DNA of 64,000 nt from Hedera helix. Lineage: Eukaryota; Streptophyta; Magnoliopsida; Apiales; Araliaceae. The position numbers were made by a program, and so were the translations under genes. The first letter of the stretch is position 1; every line of letters begins with the position of its first letter. The DNA lies in NCBI GenBank assembly GCA_947179155.2, contig OX359265.1, positions 6,758,108-6,822,107 of the forward strand, given 5' to 3'. Shown here piece by piece: positions 11,699 to 22,929 of this stretch. Below the pieces are notes generated by a model. It made no database searches. It had not been told where the DNA came from and was given only the letters and a program-made list of their open reading frames with translations.

Positions 11699-13112
11699 TG
11701 GTTGTAGTTTTTCATTCTACTTATTCTTTATCTCTTCACTTGCATCACTTTGTTGAGTTGGAAACTTGGAATTGATTCTTCTTTCCAAAATTTAATGTGA
11801 GATGAAATCATGAAGTCTCAACAGCACAATTATTATTATTATTATTTTTTTATTTGAATTCTTTTGTGACCAGTTTGTACCCTCTCTCAATTGTTCTTAT
11901 TGGTGTTGGAGATGGACCTTGGGAAGACATGAGAAAATTTGATGACAAGATCCCTGCTCGTGAATTTGATAACTTTCAGGTATGGCTCCAGCAGTGTTAG
12001 TAAATTTCAATTAAGTTTGTTACTAGAATAGGTAGAAGGAAAGATTTGAACCCTATCATTGACACTTGCTTTGGTTGGTCTTCCACATGTACAGTTCGTT
12101 AACTTTACAGCTATTATGTCTAAATATGTGACTCCCTCGGAGAAAGAAACTGCATTTGCTGTTGCTGCACTCATGGAGATTCCTATCCAATATAAAGCTG
12201 CCACCGAGTTTGGTTTAGTTGGGTATGGATCACTTGATTTCTTGTCCTTCACAGTTCACATTGCCATTTTAAGTATTTGATTAATACTGAAATTTGTTTT
12301 CTACCCTTCATATCATTTTATACATTTTTTAATGTTTTTGGTTCTAGCATGGTATGTTATTTCTAACCATGTGTTTTTGTTTAATCGTTTTGAATTTTAT
12401 TGGAACAAAAGACGCGTTACAGGGAAAGCAAAGAAGATCGTTCCACGCCCTCCTCCAGTTCCTTACACCCGCCGTGCAGTATATCCACCTCGAGAACTAA
12501 GCAATCTTTCAAATTCTACCACAGATGAACAAAATCAGCCAACGACCAATGTATTGCTTTGTTTTTGATATATATGTGTGCAATTACATTTTTATTGTTG
12601 TCAAAACTATTGCGGACAAGGCATTGGATAATAAAAAAACTACTGAATCCGTCTAGCTCATAATTTCAGTAAAATTTAAAAACAAAGTAGCATCTATACA
12701 GGGTAAAAAGATAGTTGAACAAGATGAAAGAGGTTACACGATCAGGTTCCTCAATGGTTGAATCTCGAATCACTTTGCTCCTTGGTGATAGTTAAAGTAT
12801 TTCCTGTAAGCAAAACAGGGAAAAGATCTAATGTGTTTACAATCTAAATTATGCCAATAACTTCTGCCTTCTTTCTGGATGAAGGTATGCGCTATTTGCC
12901 TGACCAATGTAAAGGACATGGCTTTTGGTTGTGGACACATGGTGAGATGCACTAATTTTGTGAAATAATTATGTTAAAAGTGTAGTGATATGATTAATGT
13001 CAAGTATTTATTTATTTATTTGCAGACTTGTAGAGAATGTGGGTCAAAAGTATCCAACTGTCCCATATGCCGCCAGCGGATCACCAGCCGTCTTAGGGTG
13101 TATACTGGGTGA
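7696..13112 (+). CDS. RGLG-type RING E3 ubiquitin ligase (copine/VWA domain + RING), 11 exons
   Basis: Exons read as 7696-8007, 9441-9525, 10116-10256, 10379-10492, 10655-10752, 10900-10979, 11874-11979, 12095-12222, 12412-12550, 12885-12941 and 13026-13112. All introns are GT-AG, and the exons join in frame to 448 codons plus TGA. The start is the ATG giving MGSLFSRFS: Gly2 and nearby Ser fit N-myristoylation, known for RGLG proteins. A Ser-rich stretch lies near residues 37-47. The copine/VWA domain runs from about 95 to 350, with a MIDAS-like DFTKSN at 124-129. The C-terminal C3HC4 RING has Cys403/406, Cys417, His419, Cys422/425 and Cys432/435. Arabidopsis RGLG ligases act at the plasma membrane or nucleus in hormone and drought signalling; which paralogue this is cannot be told. 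The long introns 1 and 6 carry simple repeats. No damage is visible. Confidence 0.95.
9752..9817. repeat. Tandem duplication of about 33 bases in intron 2 of the RGLG-like gene
   Basis: The unit TTGTCCGGATTCTGTG followed by TTGTCTCTAGCATTCG occurs twice in a row with one difference, after a run of about 20 G at 9719-9740. Open frames here arise from the repeat and are not genes. Confidence 0.8.
10757..10830. repeat. Compound TC / ACGC dinucleotide repeat in intron 5
   Basis: A CT run followed by CACGCGCGCG and CACACGTATATA-type alternating purine-pyrimidine sequence, 5 bases downstream of a splice donor. Likely polymorphic. Alternating CG/CA tracts can adopt Z-DNA. Confidence 0.8.
11629..11695. 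repeat. Long (TC)n microsatellite in intron 6
   Basis: About 33 uninterrupted TC dinucleotides within the 894-base intron 6 of the RGLG-like gene. Polypyrimidine on the sense strand. Good marker candidate. Confidence 0.95.
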
Positions 13113-14470
13113 CTTTCGGCTGGAGAAAAATTACATGCAAACATCCTCAACTTGTTCATATATCCTCAGCTTTCGTGTGATCATTAGCTTTCTAGTATTC
13201 AAACAATCACAACTTAATGTGTACCATGTTTCCAAAATTTACTACCTTATTACCTGCCTGCTGCAAATTCTAGTACAAAGCAAACTGTATAATTATGTAG
13301 TCTTTTGTAGAACATTTAGTTTGATTGAAGTAGAATATTGGCGTGTTTGTTTAGGTGTTGAATGGGTCTAAATGACCCAAAATCTGAGCGATCAGTCATT
13401 AAGAGTGTTTGTTTTATAGTTTTCAAAGTCTGAATCGTTCTGATTGCATCTTAGCGGTTTTGGATGAAAATTGTGGATGACTCGGTCAGGCAATCCACTC
13501 CACTGAATGAAATATTTACATATATACCCTCACATAACGGATGAGGGAGACAAGGAGGAAAAATGAACATCAAATACCAGTCAAATTTTACAAGATCAAT
13601 ATCCAATACCAGTTGTAGAAGCCTAGATCCTTACGGGTTACTCCAGATTCAGAGATTCTCAAGGCAAAAAAAGATACCAAAGAAGATAACACATGCGATT
13701 CTGAAAAAAATGGAGATTTTTTTTTACAAGAGTTCAAAATCGAAGACATATTGGTTAGGGTTTGCATAGTTGGATTGATTTGAGGGCATAAGTCGATCAT
13801 GGGCTTCCATCATGAGACAAGCAAGAGGGCAGAAGAGAGAGAGAGAGTGAAAAACTTGAGGAGATGAGTATATTATTTGGAGAGAGTTCAGAATTGAAAG
13901 AACGTAATATATATCACAATTGTCTTTTTTTTTTTTCATTGGAAAAACTATCATATCATACTGTAATACTTCTTCCGTTTTATAAAAATAATTATATTTA
14001 ATTTTCATGATAATTAATTTGTTATGAAAATTTATTTAGTTTCGAAAAATAATAATTTTGTATTTAATAATATTTTTTAAATAGTTTACATTATTAACTA
14101 TTATATTAAGTAGTATTAAATAAATTTACAACAACTTTAAATTTTAAAATTGCTCGTGGAACTATAAGCAACTCATTGAAGTTAATGTAATTTTAATATT
14201 GTTTAACTTATTATATTTTCTATTTTCGATGAAATTTGAATTGAAATTGTTTGAATAATTTAAACTTATTTTTTAGTACGTTCATAGTTATACACTTGTT
14301 CAATATGATTCAAAGGGTAAAATAATAAAAAACTGTTATTAAGATGTTTCAGACATATCAATTATTAAATAATTTTTTTATATTCATTATTTAGAATTTT
14401 GCTTTATTCAGATGATTTAAACATCAATTTTATTTAATTTTATCAAATAATCCCCAAGTCTTCTCGACAA
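13113..14470. other. 3' flank of the RGLG-like gene with possible hAT-like MITE remnants
   Basis: The first 200 bases are probably 3' untranslated sequence. From about 13350 (GGCGTGTTTGTTTAGG) to about 14455 (TTTATCAAATAATCCCC) the DNA has features of non-autonomous hAT-type elements: a G/T-rich left end, and TTATTCAGATGATTTAAACATC near the right end. The ends do not pair well enough to define the element. No coding sequence supported. Confidence 0.35.
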
Positions 14471-14738
14471 CTCCAGTGCATTCTCTCCAAGAGACGACAT
14501 ACATCATTCAAGCAAAATAAGTAAATAAATTAGTGAATGAAAAAGGATTTAGATCTTACCATCAAAAGCTCAACTAAGCCAGGAAATACTCACCAAAATG
14601 AATATTATAACAAATTGGTTTAAGAAATTAAATTTACTAAAAGAGGAACGAAAGTAGATGTTACATATTCTATCCAAACACGGTTAAATTTTACTCCCTT
14701 CGCAGTAAACAATTATCCAAACCCAGAAATCAGAATAC

Positions 14739-14920
14739 TTATTTCCCATGTTTTTCTTCAGTACTGTTGCTTTGATCTGGCATTGGTTGAATTCGAACGT
14801 ATGAGTTTCTGGTCAATGTCTCCCCTCTTAGAGCAGCAACATATCTGTCATTTGTGTCCTCCTTTCTCTGCAGTTCCCCAAGAAATTCTCCCAGCCTATC
14901 TCTATTAACTCTCCCCATCA
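14739..14920 (-). CDS. Possible last exon of an unrecognised gene (fragment)
   Basis: On the minus strand an acceptor-like TATTTGAATCAG is followed by an open frame reading MMGRVNRDRLGEFLGELQRKEDTNDRYVAALRG and on to a TAA stop, 60 residues. The composition (charged, helical, G+C higher than the neighbourhood) looks coding, but I do not recognise the family and found no matching upstream exons between 14931 and 17500. It could be the 3' exon of a hypothetical gene, or a captured or decayed fragment. The frame also runs a few codons upstream without an ATG, which favours an internal or terminal exon over a complete small gene. Confidence 0.35.
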
Positions 14921-14930
14921 TCTGATTCAA

Positions 14931-16994
14931 ATATTCAAGTCATAAATCACCTGTTAAGTTTCTTGAAAGAACAAAGAATGCACCACCAGAAGCCAGCACA
15001 AAACTTAAATACACTTTATCTTGATATGTAATCGAAAAAGCACTCTTATACTTTACAGCATCTCCGATGCTAAGGCATTAATATAAAGAGAAATCTCATA
15101 TATATATGCATCAGTAAGGAAATATACGGAAAACAATTGACAAATCTACAAGAAATAAACAGGAGCCGGTTAACCCGGCCACAGACCAAAACAACAAGCC
15201 CAGATTAAAAACAGTAGTAGAAAACCTGCAAAAGGTTAGGAGACGTTGCATGAAGAAGCCAATACGTCTAAATAAATTTTGAATAATAGTCTATGAAAAT
15301 ATGAAATGATGATGGAAAGCGCATCGCATGAACACTTTGTGAATATGACCTGTTAAAAAAAGTGCAAGAACACTACTTATCAGTTATAGAAACATAGACT
15401 TGGGGCCCCTTTGTCACAGCGATGGTTTTACCTAAAGTGCATTTACTACTGCAACATTAGAAGCATTATTTTATATTGAGAAGTTGAAAGGTGTAGGTCA
15501 TAAAATTTTAGAATACACTCCAAACAATAATTTGGGGGTTCTTTTATATAATGTTGGAGCTTGTGGTTCATATAATGTGTATGAGAGGTACTGAGAAATT
15601 TTCGTAAAAGGGCAGTGCCGAGCCAAGTGGAGGGAAGCGAAGAATTTAGCTGTTTTGGGGTGGGGGGGGGGGGGGGGGGGGGGGGGGCGTAGCCCCCAAT
15701 GGTATGGCACAATGTTACAAGAGCATTATAGGTATTCAGATTATAATGCGAATTAGGTTTGGAATAAAAGTAATGGTTATATATATTCTCTATCATAAAA
15801 AACTCGATGTACTCAGATAGAAAATAAAAATAGCTCCTCTCCGCTCTCGTGGATGCACCAAATTTTGGGGAACAACGTATATTTTTGTGTTGATTCTTTA
15901 CTGTTGTGTGCGTGTGTGTTATCCGATCTTAACATATAATTTTCTCAAGTTTATGGACAAAAGCAAATCAGCAATTGTTTGTTCTTTCCACAAACGTGGT
16001 CTCGCAAAAAACTCTAAAACCGACTTTGGTTGAGCAAAGCACGTGCGCTATAGAAATCTTTTTTTTTTGTGTCTCTAGGCTATGTCCCGACTGTCCTATG
16101 ATTCAAGAAGCCATCTTGAATTTTATAGTAGGCATGCCCATGTTACTAAAGCAAAAATTATACATTTCCCTCCTTAGGCAACTAACAACTATTAGTTACA
16201 CCTTGCATCACAACTTACTCTCCCTCCTCGTAAACATTTGAAAAGAAGTTTGACTAGCAACCACCTTATTTACACCTGGTGCTTAACTGTTGTCACAAAT
16301 TGATGATGCAATTGTCTATTCTAATGTAGTACATGCTTTGGACAGAAATTAATATAGAACCCCTGGGCAATGCTTGGTTACAATTTCGAATCCAACATTA
16401 TATATATGTTTGCTCTAGTTTTACTTTTGTTTTATTAGATAGGGATGGTGTTGGAAGTTAGCTTATTGCATGACATGCGAAGTCTGGTCAAATAAAGGAA
16501 TTATAAAGGATATTCATACATGCAGAAGTAAGAATAAAGATACCACCTGACACAGTGTTGAATATTGTTGACAGAAATGAAGTAAAGATTAATTTTTTTA
16601 ATAAGAATTATCAAATGAGGATTACTAGGTAATAATGCCAAAGAAGTGCTTCCAGAACATTCGCAGCACCAGTATGTTGAGTCGGCGGAGACTGTTTGAC
16701 AGGAGTGCTGCAGTAGAATCAGCCATGAAAGATGATTTGTTTATTCATAGTAGAATCAGAAGTTAAAGGTTAAATGTACAATTTGCTGGCCATGTTTTAA
16801 TCTTTTGCTGGGAATAAGCAACAGTGATGGAATAGGAGTATTTTACTAGTTAAAGTTGAGATAGAAGGCATGATACAAGTTTCCATTCGAGTGATTACTG
16901 TCGACAAAAATCAGACAGCTTGAATCTCTCCGTATTTGGCCCAACATTCAGCTGAATGACTATACATTATACATATGTGACCCAAAAAAATGAA

Positions 16995-17036
<42 letters not shown>

Positions 17037-17580
17037 GACGACTAGAATTATATGTTTGTACCACATCTCATCTGTATTGTCATGGTCCTGATGGATCCAC
17101 CTCTCCCGGTAATTTTTTTTCCTTACCAGCTATGCTTTATTTTCATGTTTTGAACTACATTAAAATAAAGAAACAGCCTATAATTAGGGTTTTCTGTTGT
17201 CATTTCATGCAAATGTAAGTTATTATTTATGTTTAAAAATGAGAGTCTTACTTTCTCAGTCATCTATATTTGTCAATGTCATGAATCATGATCAGCATGG
17301 AACCTCCGGCCTTTTTCTCGGTTATTTATTTATTTATTTTTTAAGTGTGTATTTACTTTCATGTCATTCAAAACATAAAAATAAAGGACCACCATATTGG
17401 GGTTTTCCCTTTCATGCCAAAATAAAATATTATCTCTGTTTGAAAGATGGATACAAATAGGGCTTTTCTTTTTCATTGTTAAATGTTAAGACTGGCCATT
17501 TATTTAAGAAAATAATTAAAAGAAATATGTTTAAATATTCCATCTGCCTTACATCTATCTTCTGAAAAGCTCTAGTTATT
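14931..17580. other. Intergenic DNA with simple repeats, no supported gene
   Basis: Mixed-composition DNA. Notable pieces are a run of 26 G (15662-15687), a T run near 16063, and an (ATA)n microsatellite at 16997-17034. Two short segments near 17185-17245 and 17398-17455 resemble each other (GGTTTTC..TTTCATGC followed by a TTATTT/TTATCT stretch), suggesting a diverged duplication. Short open frames here show no family signature. Confidence 0.5.
15662..15687 (+). repeat. Homopolymer of 26 G
   Basis: An uninterrupted G run, preceded by GGGGT. It is a G-quadruplex candidate and a site prone to sequencing error; its exact length should be doubted. Confidence 0.9.
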
Positions 17581-17584
17581 TCAA

Positions 17585-17783
17585 TCCTAGGGATTTAGGA
17601 GAGAGTCTAAGAAAGAGGTCCGGAGGGGAATTAAGGGAGAAACCAAGGAAAACATATATACCTTTTTAATCTTTTGAAGTGTTTTTGTTAAATTTTTAAT
17701 TTTTTACTATTGGATAGATTCGAACATGTGACCTAACATAGTAAAAAGAGAGATCTTTATCACTTGGTTATCACATTTGGTAT
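17585..17783 (-). mobile_element. SINE-like element, copy A
   Basis: Read on the minus strand, a tRNA-like head starts near 17783 with an A-box-like GATAACCAAG (17763-17772) and a B-box-like GTTCGAATC (17717-17725), about 40 bases apart. A body follows with TTTCTCCCTTAATTCCCCTC and a 3' end near CCTAGG. The same order of blocks occurs at 30185-30368 and 34655-34838. The pol III promoter layout and the repetition support a tRNA-derived SINE; the 3' tail and target duplication are not clean. Confidence 0.6.
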
Positions 17784-17864
17784 CCTTCCATTCCACAATT
17801 GGTTTGTAGTCTCTCATTAATTAGTTGGTGATCATATACTAGAAATATTCAAAATTTCAAGGTT

Positions 17865-17872
17865 GTTAGGCT
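17865..17872. repeat. Left 8-bp target site duplication of the hAT element
   Basis: GTTAGGCT, repeated exactly at 20324-20331 just outside the other inverted end. Confidence 0.93.
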
Positions 17873-20323
17873 TAGGGGTGAGCAGAAAACCGATTTGCCC
17901 CCGAAACCGAGCCGAAAACCGCATAAACCGCACCAATTAAAGTCGAACCAACGGTTGCGGCGTGTACGACGGTTTTAGAAAGGCTAAAAAACCGAAATTG
18001 TGGGTTGGTTGCGGTTTCTGGCCAAAACCGCACTTACCAAAACCGCACCGCACCATCTAAAAAATGCAAAAGTTCTGAGTTTTTTTTTTTAAGGAGTACA
18101 TGGTCAAAACGACGTAGTTTTTGGCCATATATATATATTATATCCCAGCCCAACCCTAAATCCTCTTCTATTCTCTCAATTCTCTGACTGTGGCTCTCGT
18201 TGCAGTGAATCGCGACTTCAAGTCTTCAACTTTTCCAGGCTTCCAGCTCAACCTCGTTCCAATTGTAAGTCTTCTTAGTTCTAATTACTAGGTAATTCTT
18301 AGTTTTTTACTCATTGATGCGAGCATTGGGTGATCTCACAGGGATAAAGAAGCATTTCTAATGGAAACACGGTGAGAAGAAGTGAAAATGCGACGAGCGC
18401 TCAAAGAAATATGCTGTTCAATCTGACTGGAAAGCTCACTCGAAGATTTGTGGAACTGGAGAGTATAAATGTGATTGTGGGACTTTGTTTTCTAGGTAAA
18501 CTCATGAAATTTCTTCGTCCTTGTTTTTGTCTTTGTTCATCTCTTTTTAAAGTTTCTAAAGGATAGGAATTTATTGGAATATTTGAAAGGGGATTGTCTG
18601 AGTACAAATTAATAATGTTAGTTAATAACCAATAAATTTATTTTTGTTCTTTTTTGTTTGATGTTGAACTTTTTTGCCTGTTAGTGATCTTTGTTTTCAT
18701 TTGTGAATATTTTAGACTAACTTGTTTGTAATTTGGAGAAACTACAAAAGTAAAATACATAGCTATTTTAGATTGTTTTTTAAAGATATAATGTAACCAA
18801 TCTTGAAATCCTTTATCAAGAAAAGTTCGAATTGAGAAACTGAACGGTAAATCTCTGATTTTAAAAATTATTGATGCTAGTCGGGTTGCTGCTCCCCTTA
18901 TGTTATGGTGAAACTTTATATTTGGTTGGATATTATAATGAGAATAGTTTTAATGGTAACACATACTTTTTGTGATATTATGTTGATGAAAGTAAACATT
19001 CTTAGCCCCACCACCATCAGATAGGATATCAACTTTTTATATGCAGTTGCTCTTAATTTTTTATTCTTTGAGATGAATCCAGTTGTTCTGTTCAAACATG
19101 AGTGTCGAAATGCTTTTGGTCCCATGAAAGAGTAAACATTTGAGGTTAACTTTTCTAAGAGCTCGACATGGCATTTGTGCTTTATGTAAACCTTCTTCAT
19201 GACAATTTTACCTTCATTCTTGTTGCTTAGGATGTATCAGAGTCCTTATATGAAAGCTTAGATCAGAGATACCGCCATTCATACACAAACCATGTAATGC
19301 ATAGCTTGAACCAAACACGTGGAGCTCTTATCTTCCATTATGTTAGTTGCTTTAGCACACATAAACTTCGAGAACATATATAATCAAGTTTGCTTTTCTT
19401 TCTTTTTTGTCCTGCTGCTTGAGCCTTGAAGAAGAATTGAGTTGAGATTTTTGAAGTAGGCCACACAACATTATTAGACTCCTCATTTGCCATAATTAGA
19501 AGCGTTGTCTTTATAGGACTCCTCCTGTATCGGTTATTGCCATGAACTGGAAATAGTTTATTGAATCTTTTGACTTTTTGCTGCAAAATAGTATATATTC
19601 TACCTACATGAGAGGGAAGTCATTTGCATTGAGTTCAATGAATCACATGGTCGTATTGCATCTTTTTCTTTTTCTTAAATTTATTGTTTGTAGGAGATGT
19701 GTGTATAACTAATCTCCTGGTGCTTAGTTGCAGATTTTTTTATTTCTTTTTGTGATGGTTTGGAGCGTAGGGGTTCAAATGGCTTTGCATTTTATTTTAT
19801 TTTTTCAGCTGTGGAGTTTGAGGCATCGAATTCATGGGTAAGATGACTGTAAGATTGCTAATGCTAAGTAATGATTCTGCAATGACTACAGAAACAGAGC
19901 CTTTTGGACACAGGCACAATAGGTAGTAAACATAATTTTCTTCCAGTATCAAGTTGTCTTAATAAGAAGTGACAAGTTCCTTTTTGCTATGCCCGGATTA
20001 GTGAATTCATTATATGAGCAGATGGCCCCGAGTATAACACTCCTATAATTGATATGGAGTGCTATATTTCACTTTTGCCAATAGAATTTATTCTAAGTAC
20101 TTTTATCCTTGAGAAGAAAAGGTTTTGTTATTTCATTTCATAAGTTTGTCACATATACTATTGGTTTCTAAACCGAAACCGCACCAAACGAAACCGCACC
20201 GCAAATTTTAAAACCGCACTATGCGGTTTCATGTGCGGTTTTGGATTTGTCAAACCGCACCTAAGCGGTTTCATGTGCGGTTTGGGCTTCAAACCGCACC
20301 AAACCGCACCATGCTCACCCCTA
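17873..20323. mobile_element. Non-autonomous hAT transposon, 2451 bp, with 8-bp target duplication
   Basis: The element opens with TAGGGGTGAGCA and closes with the exact reverse complement TGCTCACCCCTA. It is flanked on both sides by GTTAGGCT (17865-17872 and 20324-20331), the 8-bp duplication typical of hAT transposons. Both subterminal regions are packed with AAACCGCACC motifs in both orientations, like the clustered transposase-binding sites of this superfamily. The interior (about 18200-20150) has no transposase: the longest open frames are under 70 residues. It contains an exon-like stretch near 18185-18270 followed by a good splice-donor context (TTGTAAGTC), perhaps a leftover of the autonomous parent or of captured DNA. 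Confidence 0.92.
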
Positions 20324-20331
20324 GTTAGGCT
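20324..20331. repeat. Right 8-bp target site duplication of the hAT element
   Basis: GTTAGGCT, exact copy of 17865-17872. Confidence 0.93.
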
Positions 20332-20394
20332 CATTCTTACTTTTATATTTCTAACTACTGCTAGGAAACGAGTACTTTGTTGGGTTAAAGCCGC

Positions 20395-20780
20395 ACATCA
20401 ATTAAGTTTGACTTGAAAACTCACTATAGTAGCCTCTTCATTTGGTGCCAATTGATTTTAAGTTAAATGTTTTAACATGGTATCAGAGTTAAGGTTATTA
20501 CAAATTCTCTTCTTTCATGTGGCCCAACGGTTTAATATATTACACCACGATTTACAAATAGGTCACATCTCTGAGTGGAGGACACACATGAAGTGTATTG
20601 AATTAAAGTTCAACATCTATTAAGTTTGAGCGCATCGATTAAGTTTGACTTGAAAACTCACTGTCCAAAGTACAAATTTGAGATCTCTCCACTCAGTATT
20701 AATGGGTTTCAAGTTGGATATATAAAGTAGAGTGACTTCTTCACTTGGTACCAATTGATTTTAAATTAAATGTTTCAACA
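20395..20780 (+). mobile_element. TRIM-like miniature LTR retrotransposon remnant
   Basis: Two related segments, about 20395-20477 and 20635-20780, share ATTAAGTTTGACTTGAAAAC, CACTTGGTACCAATTGATTT (or a close variant) and a TTT..AACA end. Directly after the first is TGGTATCAGAG (20478-20488), the primer-binding site complementary to initiator methionine tRNA that plant TRIM and copia elements use. The 157 bases between hold no coding sequence. The first LTR appears shortened or diverged. Confidence 0.65.
20478..20488 (+). other. Primer-binding site (initiator tRNA-Met type)
   Basis: TGGTATCAGAG follows the AACA end of a short LTR. This is the canonical minus-strand primer site of plant TRIM and copia retroelements. 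Confidence 0.7.
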
Positions 20781-22920
20781 TCGATCATCAATGAAACTTA
20801 TCAAAACTGGAACTCATAATAAGATGAACAATTGTACCACGCTTGCATATGCCTCCGCACACGAATCCCTTACATTGGAACAACAATGATAACCATTACA
20901 GTACAACATCAAAGTTAGGTCAGCAATGGGTATCAGTATTGTCCTTCAGCACATAAATTTAGGCAGATGACTGAGAAATATGAAAACAAAAGGATTAATG
21001 AACGTATGTACTCCATCACGTTTTAAAATTAATAATTACGAATAATTAATTAAAATTTTGGAACTATGAAAGCGAATAATTAATTAAAATTTTGGAACTA
21101 TGAAAGCAGTGGGTATATCTACGAAGCCGGCTCAGTGTAGGCAACATGTGTGTGTAAAACTCCTCAAAACTATATAAGATTCAAATATAATTTGAAAAAA
21201 AAAGTTTAGATAAATAACGATTATGTATTTTAGGTAAATTCTTGTCTTTCATTTTCTTTTTAAATATGATGATTTAATCCTTTTCATCCTCACCAAATTA
21301 CTTCACAATCACTTGATATACTATTTAAGATCAAGTTTATCATTTCCACCAATTTTTTAAAGTATAATCAACCATACCTCGATGTGCTACTTAAGTATCA
21401 AAATTATTACTTCTTAGGTTCTGTTTTCAATACTTCAAATTTGAAATATTTTTCATTTTATCACACACTAAAATTGTTCCCAAAATCTTTCCTAAATATG
21501 TTTTAAGGAGAGAGATGATTGCTGAAAATTTTAACAAACTATATTTTTTCTTTAAGAATACTTGTTTCTTTCCTAAAATCACTTAATTTAACCCATAATA
21601 CTTCACATACATATATAAAGAGAAAATAAATATAATTATTTTTCAAACTCCAGTGTATGCAATTGCCTACTTTATGCAATTTTTGCATACGACTACATTT
21701 TGTGTACTTATATGGGTCTCATAATCGGATTGGGTTAGTATGAAGTTGATAAGTTGGTTCATAGATTAATACAGTGCTGACACGTGTTACAGGATCAACG
21801 CGTGTCAGCACTGTATTGGTTCAAGAGTGGACTTACCATGAAGTCCACTCCACCATAACCGGATCCCTCATAATCGGATTGGACTATCGCCGAACTAAAA
21901 ATATTAGACCCATATAGCCCAAGCCGGGCCAACAAGCTTTTAAAATAAGTATCCAAAGAGGAAACCTCTATAGCTTTATTTATACTCTTAAAATACTTTG
22001 AAAACTTTGAAAGCTATCAAAGTTGGACTTGTCTCTAAGGCCATATTTATACTCTTATTATGGTACTTACCATTTTTTTCGCAATCGGGGTGGGACTCTT
22101 ATATGAAGAAGAACTCCCATCTGTATTAATTTTATACCACCCAAATGATGGAGGATTCCAACTAACCAACAGGGCATTGTTGCATTTCAGTTTAGAGGCG
22201 ATCGAACTTGATGTTTAATGTACCACTTATGAGTCAGTTAATGGTTACCAGACTGATAGTGCTTGATGATCTGCTGTTAGTGGGTTCTGCATGGTAGAAA
22301 CTAGAAAGCTATTTTAATACTTGCGTATTGCTTCGAATATGAGATTGTTCTTTCTAAAGTAAAAACTGTTGTGGAAATCGTGATTCTCAATAATATATTG
22401 ATATATTGATGATGTGTCCCAATAGAAGATCATCATTAATTCTAGTGGTAGACTAAGCTGAATTTCCATATGTGTAACTTATGTCCATGCATGTCCTATC
22501 CCTACCAGAATCCCCATCACTCATCAGTCACTAAATTAAAGGAAGGATAGTTAGTTTATCATAAGTCCAGGGCTGAGAAGGAAATCCTCTAACATCCAGG
22601 GCTGAGAAGGATTTTGTGAGTCCAGAATGGAGTCCACTTTTAAGCTTTCAAAATGAATAGGCTTCACAAACTATTTACACCAAATAGGAAACATTTTATT
22701 TGAAAACCAAAGATACTTTTTCGCTTTCTATGTTTCAGACTTTCAGTTAACAAGAGTGCTTTTTTTCATGAAATACAATTGTCCAACAGATTGCATGACC
22801 TATGAATGTGAAGTGTTTAAAAAAATATCTAGTCTGCCCAAGTTCAATCTAATGCAATGGATAGATGGAACAAGAGGTGAAGGGGAAAACTATGATGAGG
22901 CTAAAACAAGTTACTCTGGT
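20781..22920. other. Intergenic DNA with small duplications and hairpins
   Basis: No supported gene. A tandem duplication of about 37 bases (AATTAAAATTTTGGAACTAT) lies at about 21040-21106. Two adjacent perfect hairpins lie at 21769-21816 and 21826-21849 between direct repeats (described separately). Around 22540-22625 the phrase CCAGGGCTGAGAAGGA occurs twice. An open frame at 22756-22965 (LMQWIDGTRGEGENYDEAK) has a protein-like look but no recognised family. Confidence 0.45.
21718..21882. repeat. Direct repeats flanking two perfect hairpins
   Basis: CTCATAATCGGATTGG occurs at 21718-21733 and again at 21867-21882. Between them are a 16-bp perfect inverted repeat (ATACAGTGCTGACACG, 21769-21784 with 21801-21816, 16-base loop) and a 9-bp one (AGTGGACTT, 21826-21834 with 21841-21849). 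The first stem contains a CACGTG core. Origin unknown; a decayed element or LTR end is possible. Confidence 0.8.
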
Positions 22921-22929
22921 TCGGGGATT

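Noticed and set aside
11494..11715. Minus-strand open frame with Arg-Glu repeats
   Set aside because: Produced by the (TC)n microsatellite in intron 6 of the RGLG-like gene; the same holds for the frames at 39779-40057.
22140..22340. Possible copia RNase H remnant (a frame reading roughly RSAVSGFCM)
   Set aside because: The resemblance covers under 15 residues, is interrupted by stops and has no neighbouring polymerase motifs.
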